Shown: positions 34,037 through 43,193 of the stretch, one piece after another
Position numbering within the stretch: position 1 is the stretch's first letter
Layout: each line of letters opens with the position of its first letter
Source: Streptomyces venezuelae ATCC 10712
GTDB taxonomy: Bacteria > Actinomycetota > Actinomycetes > Streptomycetales > Streptomycetaceae
NCBI RefSeq assembly: GCF_008639165.1
Contig: NZ_CP029197.1
Span: 3,100,001-3,164,000, forward strand
Direction of reading: 5' to 3'
DNA length: 64,000 nucleotides
Translations under genes and position numbers: made by a program
The notes under the pieces: generated by a model
Told to the model about the DNA's origin: nothing
The model's database searches: none
Seen by the model: the letters and a program-made list of their open reading frames with translations, nothing else

Positions 34037-34365
34037 GCGTCGGCCGGTGGCTGAACCGGACGCTGCAGGTGTGGCGGCCGGTCACCGTCGACGACGGCTA
34101 CGGCGGCCAGGAGACCACCCTCGTCCGCCAGGAGGACGACGTCCGGGGCAAGGTCGACCAGCCGTCCGCCTCTGACCGGCTGCTCGCGCAGCAGGCCGGC
34201 GCCGAGCACACCCACGACGTGTTCCTCCTGCCGGCCGCCGACGTCGCGCGCGGCGACGAGCTGCGCGGAGGCGGCCAGGTCCTCAAGGTCACGTCCGTCG
34301 TCGAGCCGTCCTCCACCCGCTACCGCAAGGCCGAGTGCAAGCTGATCGAGCGCGAGGGAGCGTGA
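34033..34365 (+). CDS. Head closure/stopper protein
   Basis: A 110-residue beta-rich protein (TLQVWRPVTVDDGYGGQETT, VRGKVDQPSASDRLLAQQAG). Size, fold pattern and position between connector and gp10-like gene fit a SPP1 gp16/HK97 gp7-type head-tail joining protein. Overlaps the previous gene by ATGA. Confidence 0.7.
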   Translation: MSVGRWLNRTLQVWRPVTVDDGYGGQETTLVRQEDDVRGKVDQPSASDRLLAQQAGAEHTHDVFLLPAADVARGDELRGGGQVLKVTSVVEPSSTRYRKAECKLIEREGA

Positions 34366-34366
34366 G

Positions 34367-34741
34367 ATGGCCCGTACCGGGATGACCGTGGAAATCCTCG
34401 GGATGGACCGGCTGCGGACCCAGCTGGAGGACCTCGGCGAGGACATCGTCAAGGCACTGCAGAAGGCTGTGAAGGAGTCCGCCGAGGCGGTCAAGGCCGA
34501 CACCCAGCGCGACGTCGCCAAGGACTCCCGCAACCTGCACGACAAGGTCGACATCAAGTACAAGGACGACGACCTCACCGCCGTCGTCGGCTGGCACAAC
34601 GACACCGAGTACTACGCCCGGTTCCTGGAGTACGGCACCCGCCGCATCACCGCCCGGCCCGCGCTCCGTCCCGCTCTGGAGGCCGAGCGCGGCCGCTACA
34701 AGGCCCGGCTGACCGACGAGGTGCGGAGGGCCCTGAGGTGA
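34367..34741 (+). CDS. HK97 gp10-family tail protein
   Basis: A 124-residue protein. GMDRLRTQLEDLGEDIVKAL and ARFLEYGTRRITARPALRPA are the diagnostic parts of the HK97 gp10 (tail-component) family. It is involved in tail completion. The stop overlaps the next GTG. Confidence 0.85.
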   Translation: MARTGMTVEILGMDRLRTQLEDLGEDIVKALQKAVKESAEAVKADTQRDVAKDSRNLHDKVDIKYKDDDLTAVVGWHNDTEYYARFLEYGTRRITARPALRPALEAERGRYKARLTDEVRRALR

Positions 34742-35163
34742 CGATCCCGCCGCCCGTCTCCCCCATGCTCGCGATCCAGGGCGCCATCCGGTCCCTGCTC
34801 GTCGCCGACGCCCAGCTGCAGACGCTCGGCGTCTCCGTCTACGACTACCTGCCGGAGAACGTGCCGTACCCGTTCATCGTGATCGGCGAGGCCACCGAGG
34901 TCCCGGCCAACGCGCACGACCGGCACGGGTGGGAGACCGTCCCGACCCTGCACGTGTGGGACCAGTACCGCGGGTTCAAGCGGGTGCTGCAGATCGGCGG
35001 CCGGCTCACCGCGCTCCTGGACCACCAGCCGCTCGCGGTCCCCGGCTACGACCACGTCGTCACCCGGTTCGAGTTCGCGCAGCCGCTCACCGACCCCGAG
35101 CCGCCGGGCGACATCCGCCACCTCGTCCAGCGCTACCGCGTCGTCACCGCGCAGCCCGTCTGA
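34738..35163 (+). CDS. Tail terminator/completion protein (DUF3168)
   Basis: A 141-residue protein from GTG 34738. AIRSLLVADAQLQTLGVSVY, YPFIVIGEATEVPANAH and HVWDQYRGFKRVLQIGGRLT match DUF3168 tail completion proteins (lambda gpU-like). Coupled to the gp10-like gene. Confidence 0.85.
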   Translation: MTIPPPVSPMLAIQGAIRSLLVADAQLQTLGVSVYDYLPENVPYPFIVIGEATEVPANAHDRHGWETVPTLHVWDQYRGFKRVLQIGGRLTALLDHQPLAVPGYDHVVTRFEFAQPLTDPEPPGDIRHLVQRYRVVTAQPV

Positions 35164-35229
35164 CCCGCCCCACCACCGTCGCCCCGGCCCGCCTGGTCCG
35201 GGACTTCGCCATGTCCAGAGAGGAGCGCC

Positions 35230-35568
35230 ATGGCAGCGCTCAGCACCACCACCGTGACCACGGTCGGGGGCCTGGCCGACCTCGACGCGGCCGCCGTCGC
35301 AGCGGCCGGAGGCGGCGACACCGCCCCCGTCGGCCCCGGCCTGTTCCTGTTCGTCAGCAACGGCTCCGGCTCGCCCCGCACCGTCACCCTCGCGACCCCG
35401 GGGAACGTCGACGGCCACGCGATCGCGGACGCGACCCTCGTCGTCGCCGCCGGCAAGCGGGGCCTGATCCCGCTCACCAACCTCTTCCGCGGCGCCACCG
35501 GGCGAGCCGCGATCACCTACGACGGCGTCACCTCGACCACCGTCGCCGTTCTCAAGCTGGGAGCCTGA
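35230..35568 (+). CDS. Virion-associated beta-rich protein
   Basis: A 112-residue protein from ATG 35230 behind AGAGAGGAG. GPGLFLFVSNGSGSPRTVTL and GLIPLTNLFRGATGRAAITY are typical of short beta-sandwich virion proteins in actinophages. Located between tail terminator and major tail protein. The exact role is unknown. Confidence 0.6.
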   Translation: MAALSTTTVTTVGGLADLDAAAVAAAGGGDTAPVGPGLFLFVSNGSGSPRTVTLATPGNVDGHAIADATLVVAAGKRGLIPLTNLFRGATGRAAITYDGVTSTTVAVLKLGA

Positions 35569-35569
35569 C

Positions 35570-36001
35570 ATGGCAGGTAAGGACGCATTCGGCAGCCAGT
35601 TCCTGAGGGACTCCACCGGATCCGGCTCGTTCGTCCTGGTCGCCAACGTGACCGACATCAGCGGCCCGTCCCGCAGCCGTGAGGCGATCGAGGTCACCGC
35701 CCACGACTCCCCGAACCGCTACCGCGAGTTCATCAAGGGGCTGAAGGACGGCGGCGAGGTCGAACTGACCATCAACTACGACCCCGGCAACTCCACGCAC
35801 ACGGCGCTCGACGCCGATTTCGAGGAGGACGACCTGCGGGACTACCAGGTCGTCATCCTGCCGGGCGAGGCCGACGAGCACACGTGGGCCTTCTCCGCCC
35901 TCATCACCGACCTCGGCGACGAATACCCGACCGAGGGCCAGATGGAGCGGACCGCCACGTTCAAGATCTCCGGCATGCCCACCCTCACCCCGACCGGCTG
36001 A
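35570..36001 (+). CDS. Major tail tube protein
   Basis: A 143-residue protein. GSFVLVANVTDISGPSRSRE, EVTAHDSPNRYREFIKGLKD and GEVELTINYDPGNSTHTALD are characteristic of the phage tail tube family (lambda gpV-like N-terminal domain). It assembles into hexameric rings along the tape measure. Immediately upstream of the tail assembly chaperones. Confidence 0.85.
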   Translation: MAGKDAFGSQFLRDSTGSGSFVLVANVTDISGPSRSREAIEVTAHDSPNRYREFIKGLKDGGEVELTINYDPGNSTHTALDADFEEDDLRDYQVVILPGEADEHTWAFSALITDLGDEYPTEGQMERTATFKISGMPTLTPTG

Positions 36002-36017
36002 CAGGAGCCTCACCCCC

Positions 36018-36431
36018 ATGGCATCGCTCAAGGACCTCATCCGCAAGGCGCAGGACATCCGCCACCAGGACGACGTGGAGATCCCCGAGTGGGTCCCCGG
36101 CGCCCGCTTCCGGGTCACCGGCCTGCCGTCCGGGGACTGGGAGGCCTACCAGAACTCCCTCACCAAGATGACCCGCAAGGACAGCGCGGACAGCATCGAG
36201 ATGAGCGTCAAGTCCCGCAAGGCCGAGATCGTCGCCAAGGCCCTGCGCGACCAGGAGACCGGCGAACTGGTCTTCCCCGACCTGCGCGAGGGCATCGCCA
36301 TCCTCAGCAAGAGGTCGGCCGGGATCGTGGGCGGACTGTTCGATCTCTGCCGCCATCTGTCCGACGACAACAAGGACTTCACCGTCCGCGTGCAGGAGGC
36401 GGAGGCGGGTTTCGGCGACGGCCAGAGCTGA
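36018..36431 (+). CDS. Tail assembly chaperone, short product (gpG-like)
   Basis: A 137-residue protein. MASLKDLIRKAQDIRHQDDV and WVPGARFRVTGLPSGDWEAY are typical of tail assembly chaperones. As in lambda gpG, most ribosomes should stop at 36431; a fraction shifts at GGGTTTC (36407-36413) to make the longer fusion. Confidence 0.8.
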   Translation: MASLKDLIRKAQDIRHQDDVEIPEWVPGARFRVTGLPSGDWEAYQNSLTKMTRKDSADSIEMSVKSRKAEIVAKALRDQETGELVFPDLREGIAILSKRSAGIVGGLFDLCRHLSDDNKDFTVRVQEAEAGFGDGQS

Positions 36432-36754
36432 GGCTCCTCTACAGCCTCAGCGTGGCCTACCGCATCCCCCCGGGCGAGGTCCTGGAGCGGTTCACCGAGG
36501 AGGAACTGATCCGCCTCGTCGCGTACCAGAACCTGTACGGGCCCATCGGCCCGCAGCGCCTGGACGTCGTGGCCGCCCGTCTCGGCATGGACGTGGCGGC
36601 CCCGCACATGAAGAAGGGCGCCCGCCCCAAGCTCTCTGACCACATCGTGCAGTGGAGCCGCAACGCGCGCCCGCGCAAGACCGGCCGCGAGCTCCTCGCC
36701 GCCGTCAAGGGCATCCACGCCGGCCTCACCGGATCAGGAAGGGGGCCGAGATGA
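36018..36754 (+). CDS. Tail assembly chaperone, -1 frameshift product (gpGT-like)
   Basis: The second frame (36413-36754) lacks a good start codon and is open across the end of the first. It encodes YRIPPGEVLERFTEEELIRL and a basic C-terminus, like a gpT domain. A -1 slip at G GGT TTC (positions 36407-36413) joins residue 132 of the short protein to this frame and gives about 245 residues. The order short chaperone, frameshift, tape measure is conserved in siphoviruses. The stop overlaps the tape measure start (ATGA at 36751). Confidence 0.8.
36407..36413 (+). other. Programmed -1 ribosomal frameshift site GGGTTTC
   Basis: In the zero frame the heptamer reads G GGT TTC, an exact X XXY YYZ slippery site. 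Both tRNAs re-pair after the slip (GGG, TTT). The alternative frame is open without stops from here to 36754. Confidence 0.85.
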
Positions 36755-38787
36755 CCGTCCTCGACGAGCTGCTCGTCCGCATCGGCATGGACTCCTCAGG
36801 CGTCGAGGAGGGCGCCCAGGAGACCACCAGCCGCCTTGAGGGCCTCGCCGCCCCGGCGGCCGCCGCTGGCGTCGCGGCCGGCGCCGTGTTCGCGGTGGGC
36901 ATCGCCGGAGCGATGGACATCGCCGAGGCACAGCACCAGCTGCAGGAGTCGCTCGGCCTCACCGAGCAGGAGGCCGAGCGGGCCGGCGGCATCGCCGGCG
37001 ACGTGTTCAGCGACGGGTTCGGGGAGTCCCTCGAGGAAGTCACGACGGGCCTGTCCACCGTGACCGCCGCCATGGGCAAGCTCGGTGACTTCACCGACGC
37101 CGAGTTGCAGGACATGACCAAGAGCGCGCTGGGCCTGGCGCAGAAGATGGAAGTCGACGTCGCCGACGCCTCGACGGCGGCCGGACAGCTGATCAAACAG
37201 GGTCTCGTCAAGGACGGCACCGAGGCGTTCGACGTCCTCGCGCAGGCGGCGCAGGTCCTGCCCAAGAGCATGCTGGCCGACGTGCCCGCGGTGGTGCAGG
37301 AGTACGGCACCCACTTCAAGCGCATCGGCCTGGACGCCTCGACGGCGTTCGGGATGATGAGCCAGTTCGTGCAGGCCGGCGGTAAGGACATCGACCAGGC
37401 AGGCGACATCCTCCACGAGTTCGCCCGCATCACGTCGGAGGAAACCGACCGCGCGAGCGAGGCGTACAAGGCCCTCGGCCTCGACAGCAAGAAGATGCTC
37501 GCCGACATCGGCAAGGGCGGGAAGCCCGCGGCCGACGCCCTGCAGCTCACCCTGGACAAGCTCCGCAACGTCCCGGACCCGGCCAAGCGCGCGCAACTCG
37601 GGGTGGCGCTCTTCGGCGACATGGCCGGTGAGGCAGCCGACGCCCTGCTCGCCATGAACCCGCAGACGGCCAAGGCCGCCTCCGGGATGGACACGGCGGC
37701 CGGCGCCTCGAAGAAGCTGAACGAGTCCATGGAGGCGGACCCCGCGCGGCAGATGGACGCGGCGATGCGGACGCTGCAGATGACCCTCGGCGAGGCCCTG
37801 CTCCCGATCGTCAAGTCGGTGTCCCAGTTCATCAAGGAGCACAAGGACACGATCAAGGAGTTGGTGCCGATCGTCCTGATCCTGGTCACCGCGCTCGGCC
37901 TCATGGCGGCCGCCATCTGGATCGTGAACATCGCGATGATGGCCAACCCGATCGGCCTGATCATCGCGGGAATCGTCGCCCTGATCGCGATCGTCGTCGT
38001 CCTCGTCATGAAGTGGGACGAGGTCAAGGCCGCGCTCCTGGCGTACTGGGAGGGGCTCAAGACCGACGCGATCCGCATCTGGAACGCGATCACCAAGTTC
38101 TTCGTCGACGCCTGGAACAAGACCCGGGAGGACGCGATCCGCGTCTGGAACGCGATCACCGGGTTCGTCGCCGCGGCGTGGAACAAGAACAAGGCCGACG
38201 CGATCCGCATCTGGAACGCGATCACCGGGTTTCTCGCCGGAGCGTGGGAGAGGACCCGGGCGGACGCGATCCGCGTGTGGAGCGCGATCACCAGGTTCGT
38301 CAGTAGCCAGTGGACCAGCCTCATCAGCAACGTCCGCACCGCCGTCGCCACGGTCGGCTCGTTCTTCGGCGGCATGTGGGACGGCATCACGCACGGCCTC
38401 AAGACCGCGCTCAACGCCGCGATCTGGCTGATCAACCAGGCCATCGAGGGCATCAACACGTTGATCTACGGGGCGAATCGGGTCCCCGGGGTGAACATCC
38501 CCTACATCCCCTACATCCCGTTCCTGGCCGAGGGCGGCATCACGACCGGCCCCACCCTGGCGATGATCGGCGAGGGCCGCGAGCAGGAGGCCGTCCTCCC
38601 GCTGTCCAAGCTCGACGCGCTGATCAACTCGCCCACCACGATGGCCGCCCCGTCCACGGGCAAGGTCCAGGCGGTCCAGGTCGTGGTGACCGCCCACGCC
38701 GACCGGAACGGGTTCCGCGACTTCCTGCAGTACGAAGTCGCCACCACCGGCAACGGGTCCATCGCCCGCTACGCAGGAGAGGAGTAA
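36751..38787 (+). CDS. Tape measure protein
   Basis: A 678-residue protein. The N-terminal part is helical (MTVLDELLVRIGMDSSGVEE and SRLEGLAAPAAAAGVAAGAV). The middle resembles the TP901 phage tail core (STVTAAMGKLGDFTDAELQD; AGKDIDQ-like segments). A hydrophobic stretch near residues 370-420 (LVPIVLILVTALGLMAAAIW) follows. A block of four 22-residue repeats (DAIRIWNAIT) lies at 438-525. The length sets tail length; at about 0.15 nm per residue this predicts a tail near 100 nm. Confidence 0.93.
   Translation: MTVLDELLVRIGMDSSGVEEGAQETTSRLEGLAAPAAAAGVAAGAVFAVGIAGAMDIAEAQHQLQESLGLTEQEAERAGGIAGDVFSDGFGESLEEVTTGLSTVTAAMGKLGDFTDAELQDMTKSALGLAQKMEVDVADASTAAGQLIKQGLVKDGTEAFDVLAQAAQVLPKSMLADVPAVVQEYGTHFKRIGLDASTAFGMMSQFVQAGGKDIDQAGDILHEFARITSEETDRASEAYKALGLDSKKMLADIGKGGKPAADALQLTLDKLRNVPDPAKRAQLGVALFGDMAGEAADALLAMNPQTAKAASGMDTAAGASKKLNESMEADPARQMDAAMRTLQMTLGEALLPIVKSVSQFIKEHKDTIKELVPIVLILVTALGLMAAAIWIVNIAMMANPIGLIIAGIVALIAIVVVLVMKWDEVKAALLAYWEGLKTDAIRIWNAITKFFVDAWNKTREDAIRVWNAITGFVAAAWNKNKADAIRIWNAITGFLAGAWERTRADAIRVWSAITRFVSSQWTSLISNVRTAVATVGSFFGGMWDGITHGLKTALNAAIWLINQAIEGINTLIYGANRVPGVNIPYIPYIPFLAEGGITTGPTLAMIGEGREQEAVLPLSKLDALINSPTTMAAPSTGKVQAVQVVVTAHADRNGFRDFLQYEVATTGNGSIARYAGEE
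38065..38328 (+). repeat. Four 66-bp tandem repeats in the tape measure gene
   Basis: Units start at 38065, 38131, 38197 and 38263 and encode DAIRIWNAIT, DAIRVWNAIT, DAIRIWNAIT and DAIRVWSAIT with a conserved tryptophan. Copy number changes here would alter tail length by 22-residue steps. Confidence 0.85.
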
Positions 38788-38789
38788 CG

Positions 38790-41558
38790 ATGGTGGCTCT
38801 GCCGCCGCCGCGCACCACCGAGGTGTACTACAACGGGGCCTGGCACCCGGTGAGCGTGCGGGAGTCGACCACCGTCAGCATCACGCGCGGGCTCTCCGGG
38901 ACCGGGACCCGCGCGGCGCCGGCCGCCGCAACGATGACGCTCGGCAACCGCAGCGGCGCGGTATCCGTGCACGACCCCGAGTCCGCGCTGTACGGGCTCG
39001 GCCGCAACACACCCATCCGGTTCTCCGTCGAGGGCGGCGGACCGCACCTCGCCTACCCCGCGTCCGGGTTCCCGGTCGTCTCCACGCCCGATCACGCGTC
39101 CCTCGGCGTCGCCGGGGACCTGGACGTCCGCATCGACGTCGCCCCCACCTCGTGGGCGACGCCGGCCGCCCTCATCTCCCGGGCCCGCACGACGGGGTCA
39201 CAGATCTCCTACCTGCTGTGCATCGCCCAGAACCGGATCCCTCAGCTGCTGTGGTCGCCCAACGGCACGTCCGCCTCGCGACGCTGGATGGCCGCGACCG
39301 CGCCCGTACCCGCGTACGACGGGCAGCGCATCGTCCTGCGCGCCACCCTCGACATCAACAACGGGGCCGGCGGGGTCACCGCCAGGTTCTGGTACGCCCG
39401 GCATCGTGACTCGCCGCTGTGGCTGCCGATCGGCGATCCGGTCACTGTGTCCGGCACCACGTCCATCTTCGACGGCACCGCGCCCCTGGATGTCGGCAGC
39501 AGCGACCTCAGCTTTACGCCCGACGGGCTCTCCGGCCTGCTGCCCGTACGCGGCCGCGTCCACGCCGTCCAGGTCTACGACGGCACGACGCTCAACGTCG
39601 ACATGCGCCCCGAGACGCAGGCCGACGTAGGGGCGGGCAGCTTCACCGACGGCGCCGGCCGGGTGTGGACGCTGTCCGGCGGCACCACCCTGTCGAACCG
39701 TCAGGTGCGCCTGGAAGGCGAGGTGCCCGCCTGGACGCCCGAGCGTCACCCCAGCGGCAACGACAGCGTGATGACCATCGCCCCGGCCGGGATCATGCGG
39801 CGTCTCGGCACCGGCAGGCGCCCTCTCAACGACGCGCTCCACCGGTACATCGCCGCCAGCGGGCCCATCGAATGCTGGCCGCTCACCGACGGCGAGGAAG
39901 CCACCGCCGGAGCCGCGCTCCTGGGCAGCCCGCCGATGCGCTCCTCGGGCGGTGGCTCCCGGCTCACGTGGGGACGCGGCGACCTGCGCCCATGGCTCCC
40001 GCCGGTACTCCAGCTCCAGACCGCGGCCAACAGCGACATGTCCGCCACGGTCGCCTCGTCCGCCGCAGCGGCCACCGGGTGGGCGATCGACTGGATTCGC
40101 TCCGGCACCGGCGACCTGGAGATCCTGCGGCTCAAGGACCGCGGCGTACCCGCTTCCCAGCTGGAGTGGTCCGTTGTCGCCGACCGTGCAGGCAACGCCC
40201 TGCGCGTGATCGTCGAGGTCGTCAGCACCGGCTCGTCCACCACGCTGATGAACATCCCGAACGCGGGCATTTTCGACGAGGAGCCGCACCACATCCGGTT
40301 CGCGACGTTCGTCTCCGGAGGCAGCACGTTCTGGTCGGTGTACGTCGACGGCGAGCTGGTCTCCGGCGACGTCTACGCCGCCGCCACCGCAGCCCTCTCG
40401 GCCGTCCGCTTCACCGCCCTGCTGGGCGCCCCGAGTGCGGGGCCGGTGTCGGTCGGCTACCTCACCTACTGGGGCGCGAGCGGCCCCGCGGCCGCCGACT
40501 ACTACCGCGCGTTCACCGGCTACCCCGGCGAAACGGCTGCGGACCGGGTCGTCCGGCTCGCCGCCGAGCAAGGGGTGCCCCTCTCCCTCGACGGCGAGGC
40601 CGCCGACACCGAGCCGCTCGGCGTGCAACTGCCGGCTCGGTTCCTCGACACCCTGGAGACCGCCTCTGACGCCGACCTCGGCTACCTCCTGGAACGCCGA
40701 GACGCACGAGCGCTGCTCTACCGGACCCGCGCCACCCTCTACACCCAGTCCCCGGCCGTGACGCTCGACTACAGCCAGGGACTCATCAGCGGCGAGCTAC
40801 GGCCCGTTCCCGACGACCGGCTCACCCGCAACGACATCGCCGTCACCCGCCAGGGCGGATCCACCGCGCGGCGCGCGGTCCAGGAGACCGGACCGATGTC
40901 CGTGCAGGACCCGCCGGACGGCGTAGGCCAGTACGAGGACGCCGTCACCCTGTCCCTCGACACCGACGAGCAGGCCCTGCAGCAGGCATGGTGGCGCGTC
41001 CACCTCGGCACCACCGAAGGCCTGCGCTACCCGCGCGTCGTGATCGACCTCGCCAACCCGCGGGTGGCCGCGCTCGCCCACGACATCCTCGCCGCCGACG
41101 TCGGCGACCTCCTCCGGCTTACCCATCTGCCCCCCGAGTACGGGCCCGACGACGTCGACCTCATCATCCGCGGCTACACCGAGGAAGTCGGGGACAAGGT
41201 CTGGCGGATCACGTTCGTCTGCGACCCCGGCGCCCCGTGGACCATCGGCGTCCTCGACGACGCCCGCCTCGGACGCCTCGACACCGCCAGGTGCACGCTC
41301 GGCGCCGGCGTCAACGCGACCGCCACCACGCTCTCCCTCGTCACCTCGACCGGGCCCCGCTGGATCACCACCGCCGAGAAGCCCGCCGAATTCCCCTTCG
41401 ACCTGAGGGTCGGCGGCGAGGTCGTCCGCGTCACCGCCATCACCGGCACCACCCTCACGCAGAGCGCCACCGTCATCCGGTCCATCAACGGCGTCAGCAA
41501 GAGCCACACGGCCGGCGCCGACATCCGGCTCGCCCAGCCACTCGTCCTCGGCCTGTAA
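38790..41558 (+). CDS. Large minor tail protein with lectin-like (LamG) region
   Basis: A 922-residue protein right after the tape measure. N-terminal WHPVSVRESTTVSITRGLSG is distal-tail-like. A central LamG/concanavalin-like region is suggested by HHIRFATFVSGGSTFWSVYV and ARFWYARHRDSPLWLPIGDP. It appears to combine distal tail and tail-associated host-binding functions in one chain. The ATG at 38790 follows GGAGAGGAG. The C-terminal ADIRLAQPLVLGL is typical of siphovirus tail proteins. Confidence 0.75.
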   Translation: MVALPPPRTTEVYYNGAWHPVSVRESTTVSITRGLSGTGTRAAPAAATMTLGNRSGAVSVHDPESALYGLGRNTPIRFSVEGGGPHLAYPASGFPVVSTPDHASLGVAGDLDVRIDVAPTSWATPAALISRARTTGSQISYLLCIAQNRIPQLLWSPNGTSASRRWMAATAPVPAYDGQRIVLRATLDINNGAGGVTARFWYARHRDSPLWLPIGDPVTVSGTTSIFDGTAPLDVGSSDLSFTPDGLSGLLPVRGRVHAVQVYDGTTLNVDMRPETQADVGAGSFTDGAGRVWTLSGGTTLSNRQVRLEGEVPAWTPERHPSGNDSVMTIAPAGIMRRLGTGRRPLNDALHRYIAASGPIECWPLTDGEEATAGAALLGSPPMRSSGGGSRLTWGRGDLRPWLPPVLQLQTAANSDMSATVASSAAAATGWAIDWIRSGTGDLEILRLKDRGVPASQLEWSVVADRAGNALRVIVEVVSTGSSTTLMNIPNAGIFDEEPHHIRFATFVSGGSTFWSVYVDGELVSGDVYAAATAALSAVRFTALLGAPSAGPVSVGYLTYWGASGPAAADYYRAFTGYPGETAADRVVRLAAEQGVPLSLDGEAADTEPLGVQLPARFLDTLETASDADLGYLLERRDARALLYRTRATLYTQSPAVTLDYSQGLISGELRPVPDDRLTRNDIAVTRQGGSTARRAVQETGPMSVQDPPDGVGQYEDAVTLSLDTDEQALQQAWWRVHLGTTEGLRYPRVVIDLANPRVAALAHDILAADVGDLLRLTHLPPEYGPDDVDLIIRGYTEEVGDKVWRITFVCDPGAPWTIGVLDDARLGRLDTARCTLGAGVNATATTLSLVTSTGPRWITTAEKPAEFPFDLRVGGEVVRVTAITGTTLTQSATVIRSINGVSKSHTAGADIRLAQPLVLGL

Positions 41559-41569
41559 GGAGGCGGCCC

Positions 41570-42007
41570 ATGGTCTACACGCCCACGTTCGCGGGCGAGA
41601 CCCTCACCGCGGCGAAGTTCAACTCCCTCTTGATCGAGGAGACGATGCCGTGGACCGATTTCGCCGCCATCGGCTCGTTCGCCAGCGGGTTCTCCGCCGC
41701 GTCGTACACCCCGCGCATGCGCAAGCTGCGAATCCTCGGCCAGGAGCGTTGGGAGTACGAAGGCCGGCTCGCCGTGACCTCCGGAACGATCGTGGCCAAC
41801 GTGAACACCACCGCCTTCACATTCAACGTGGGATTCAGACCCGCGTTCGAGCACGGCTGGCAGGTGACCGGCGGCAGCACCGGCTTCTTCGGCGTCCGCG
41901 CCGCCATCTCGACCGGCGGCCTGCTCCAGGTCGGCGTACCCACAGGCGCCGGAAACACCACCAACGGCGTGCTGCTGGACGGCCTGTTCATCGACGCCCC
42001 CATCTGA
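41570..42007 (+). CDS. Small tail fibre/tip protein
   Basis: A 145-residue protein from ATG 41570 (GGAGGCGGCCC upstream). YTPTFAGETLTAAKFNSLLI then a beta-rich tail (AFTFNVGFRPAFEHGWQVTG) fits a short fibre or tail tip protein, common after the big tail gene in Streptomyces siphoviruses. Confidence 0.6.
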   Translation: MVYTPTFAGETLTAAKFNSLLIEETMPWTDFAAIGSFASGFSAASYTPRMRKLRILGQERWEYEGRLAVTSGTIVANVNTTAFTFNVGFRPAFEHGWQVTGGSTGFFGVRAAISTGGLLQVGVPTGAGNTTNGVLLDGLFIDAPI

Positions 42008-42029
42008 CGCGTACTCCGCTCTACCGCCC

Positions 42030-42054
42030 GCCCCGCGCCTCCGGCCGGGGCTTT
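42030..42054. terminator. Terminator-like hairpin before the lysis genes
   Basis: GCCCCG (42030-42035) pairs with CGGGGC (42046-42051), with inner GCC/GGC and a following TTTCGT. It may partly end the tail transcript upstream of the lysis cassette. Confidence 0.5.
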
Positions 42055-42077
42055 CGTCGTACCTGGAGGTCCCCACC

Positions 42078-42953
42078 ATGGCCACACCACTCACCCCCGA
42101 CAGACTCCTCGCCGCGCTGCGCGCCGAGGGCGTCACCGTCGTCGAGCACCCCGGATGGCGCACCCACAACCGCAACCACATGGGCCCCTTCGGCCCGGTG
42201 CACGGCGTGATGATCCACCACACCGTGACCAAGGGCACCGCCACCACCGTGCGGATCTGCCACGACGGCTACGCAGGCCTGCCGGGCCCGCTCTGCCACG
42301 GCGTCATCGCCAAGGACGGCGTCGTGCACCTGCTCTCCGCCGGCCGCGCGAACCATGCCGGATCCGGCGACGGCGACGTCCTCCAGGCCGTCATCGCCGA
42401 ACGGCCCGTGCCCACCGACGACGAGGCCGACACGGACGGCAACCGCTCCTTCTACGGGTTCGAGTGCGAGAACCTCGGCAACGGCACGGACCCGTGGCCC
42501 GCCGTCCAGCTGGAGGCGATCGAGAAAGCCGCGGCCGCGATCTGCCGGGCGTACGGCTGGGGCGAGCGGTCCGTCATCGGCCACCTCGAGTGGCAGCCCG
42601 GAAAGTCGGACCCCAAGGGCTTCTCCATGGACTCGATGCGCGACCGGATCGCCGACCGCCTCGACCTCAAGCCCGTACCGCCGAAGAAGCCGACCCCGCC
42701 CGCGCCCGCCAAGCGGCCGCCGTTCCCCGGCCGCGAGGCGTTCCGCCCGGGCCAGTCCAATGCTGCGATCGAGCAGCTCGGCCGCCAGTTGGTGAAGCGC
42801 GGCTTCGGCAAGCACTACCGCGTCGGCCCGTCCCGGCAGTGGGGCGAGGCCGACCGGCTGAACGTCGCCGACTTCCAGCGCTCCCGCACCGAGCTCCGCG
42901 GCGACGCCGACGGGTACCCCGGGCCCCTCACCTGGCACCTCCTCTTCTCCTGA
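42078..42953 (+). CDS. Endolysin: N-acetylmuramoyl-L-alanine amidase
   Basis: A 291-residue lysin. The N-terminal Amidase_2/PGRP domain (residues 1-200) has VMIHHTVTKGT (first zinc His), NHAGSGDGD, FECENLGNGTDPW and GHLEWQPGKSDPKG (second His and catalytic region). The C-terminal part after the proline linker (PPKKPTPPAPAKRPP) has GQSNAAIEQLGRQLVKRGFG and VADFQRSR, a peptidoglycan-binding-1-like domain. It cleaves the amide between MurNAc and L-Ala. Followed by the holin gene. Confidence 0.9.
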   Translation: MATPLTPDRLLAALRAEGVTVVEHPGWRTHNRNHMGPFGPVHGVMIHHTVTKGTATTVRICHDGYAGLPGPLCHGVIAKDGVVHLLSAGRANHAGSGDGDVLQAVIAERPVPTDDEADTDGNRSFYGFECENLGNGTDPWPAVQLEAIEKAAAAICRAYGWGERSVIGHLEWQPGKSDPKGFSMDSMRDRIADRLDLKPVPPKKPTPPAPAKRPPFPGREAFRPGQSNAAIEQLGRQLVKRGFGKHYRVGPSRQWGEADRLNVADFQRSRTELRGDADGYPGPLTWHLLFS

Positions 42954-42965
42954 AAGGACACCACC

Positions 42966-43193
42966 ATGCACGACACCACCAAGCGCACCGCGCGCACCAT
43001 CCTCCAGTCCGCGCTCGGCCTCGCCGTCGTACTCCCCGCGATCGTCGACGCCTCCGGCATCCCCGCGGCCCTCCCGTGGGTCGCCGGAGCCCTCGCGGTC
43101 GCCGGCGGGTTCGCCCGCGTGATGGCGCTCCCCGGAGTGCAGCGCCTGCTCCCCGGATGGCTCCGGACCGACGAGCCGGAGGCACGCGGGTGA
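42966..43193 (+). CDS. Holin
   Basis: A 75-residue protein with two predicted membrane helices (ALGLAVVLPAIVDASGIPAA and LPWVAGALAVAGGFARVMAL) and a charged C-terminus. Size, topology and position directly after the endolysin match actinophage holins. The stop overlaps the next GTG. Confidence 0.8.
   Translation: MHDTTKRTARTILQSALGLAVVLPAIVDASGIPAALPWVAGALAVAGGFARVMALPGVQRLLPGWLRTDEPEARG

Noticed and set aside
36089..36406. Independent gene in the second frame before the frameshift site
   Set aside because: The part before 36407 is Arg/Pro-rich shadow sequence; only the part after the slip is domain-like, as expected for a gpGT fusion.
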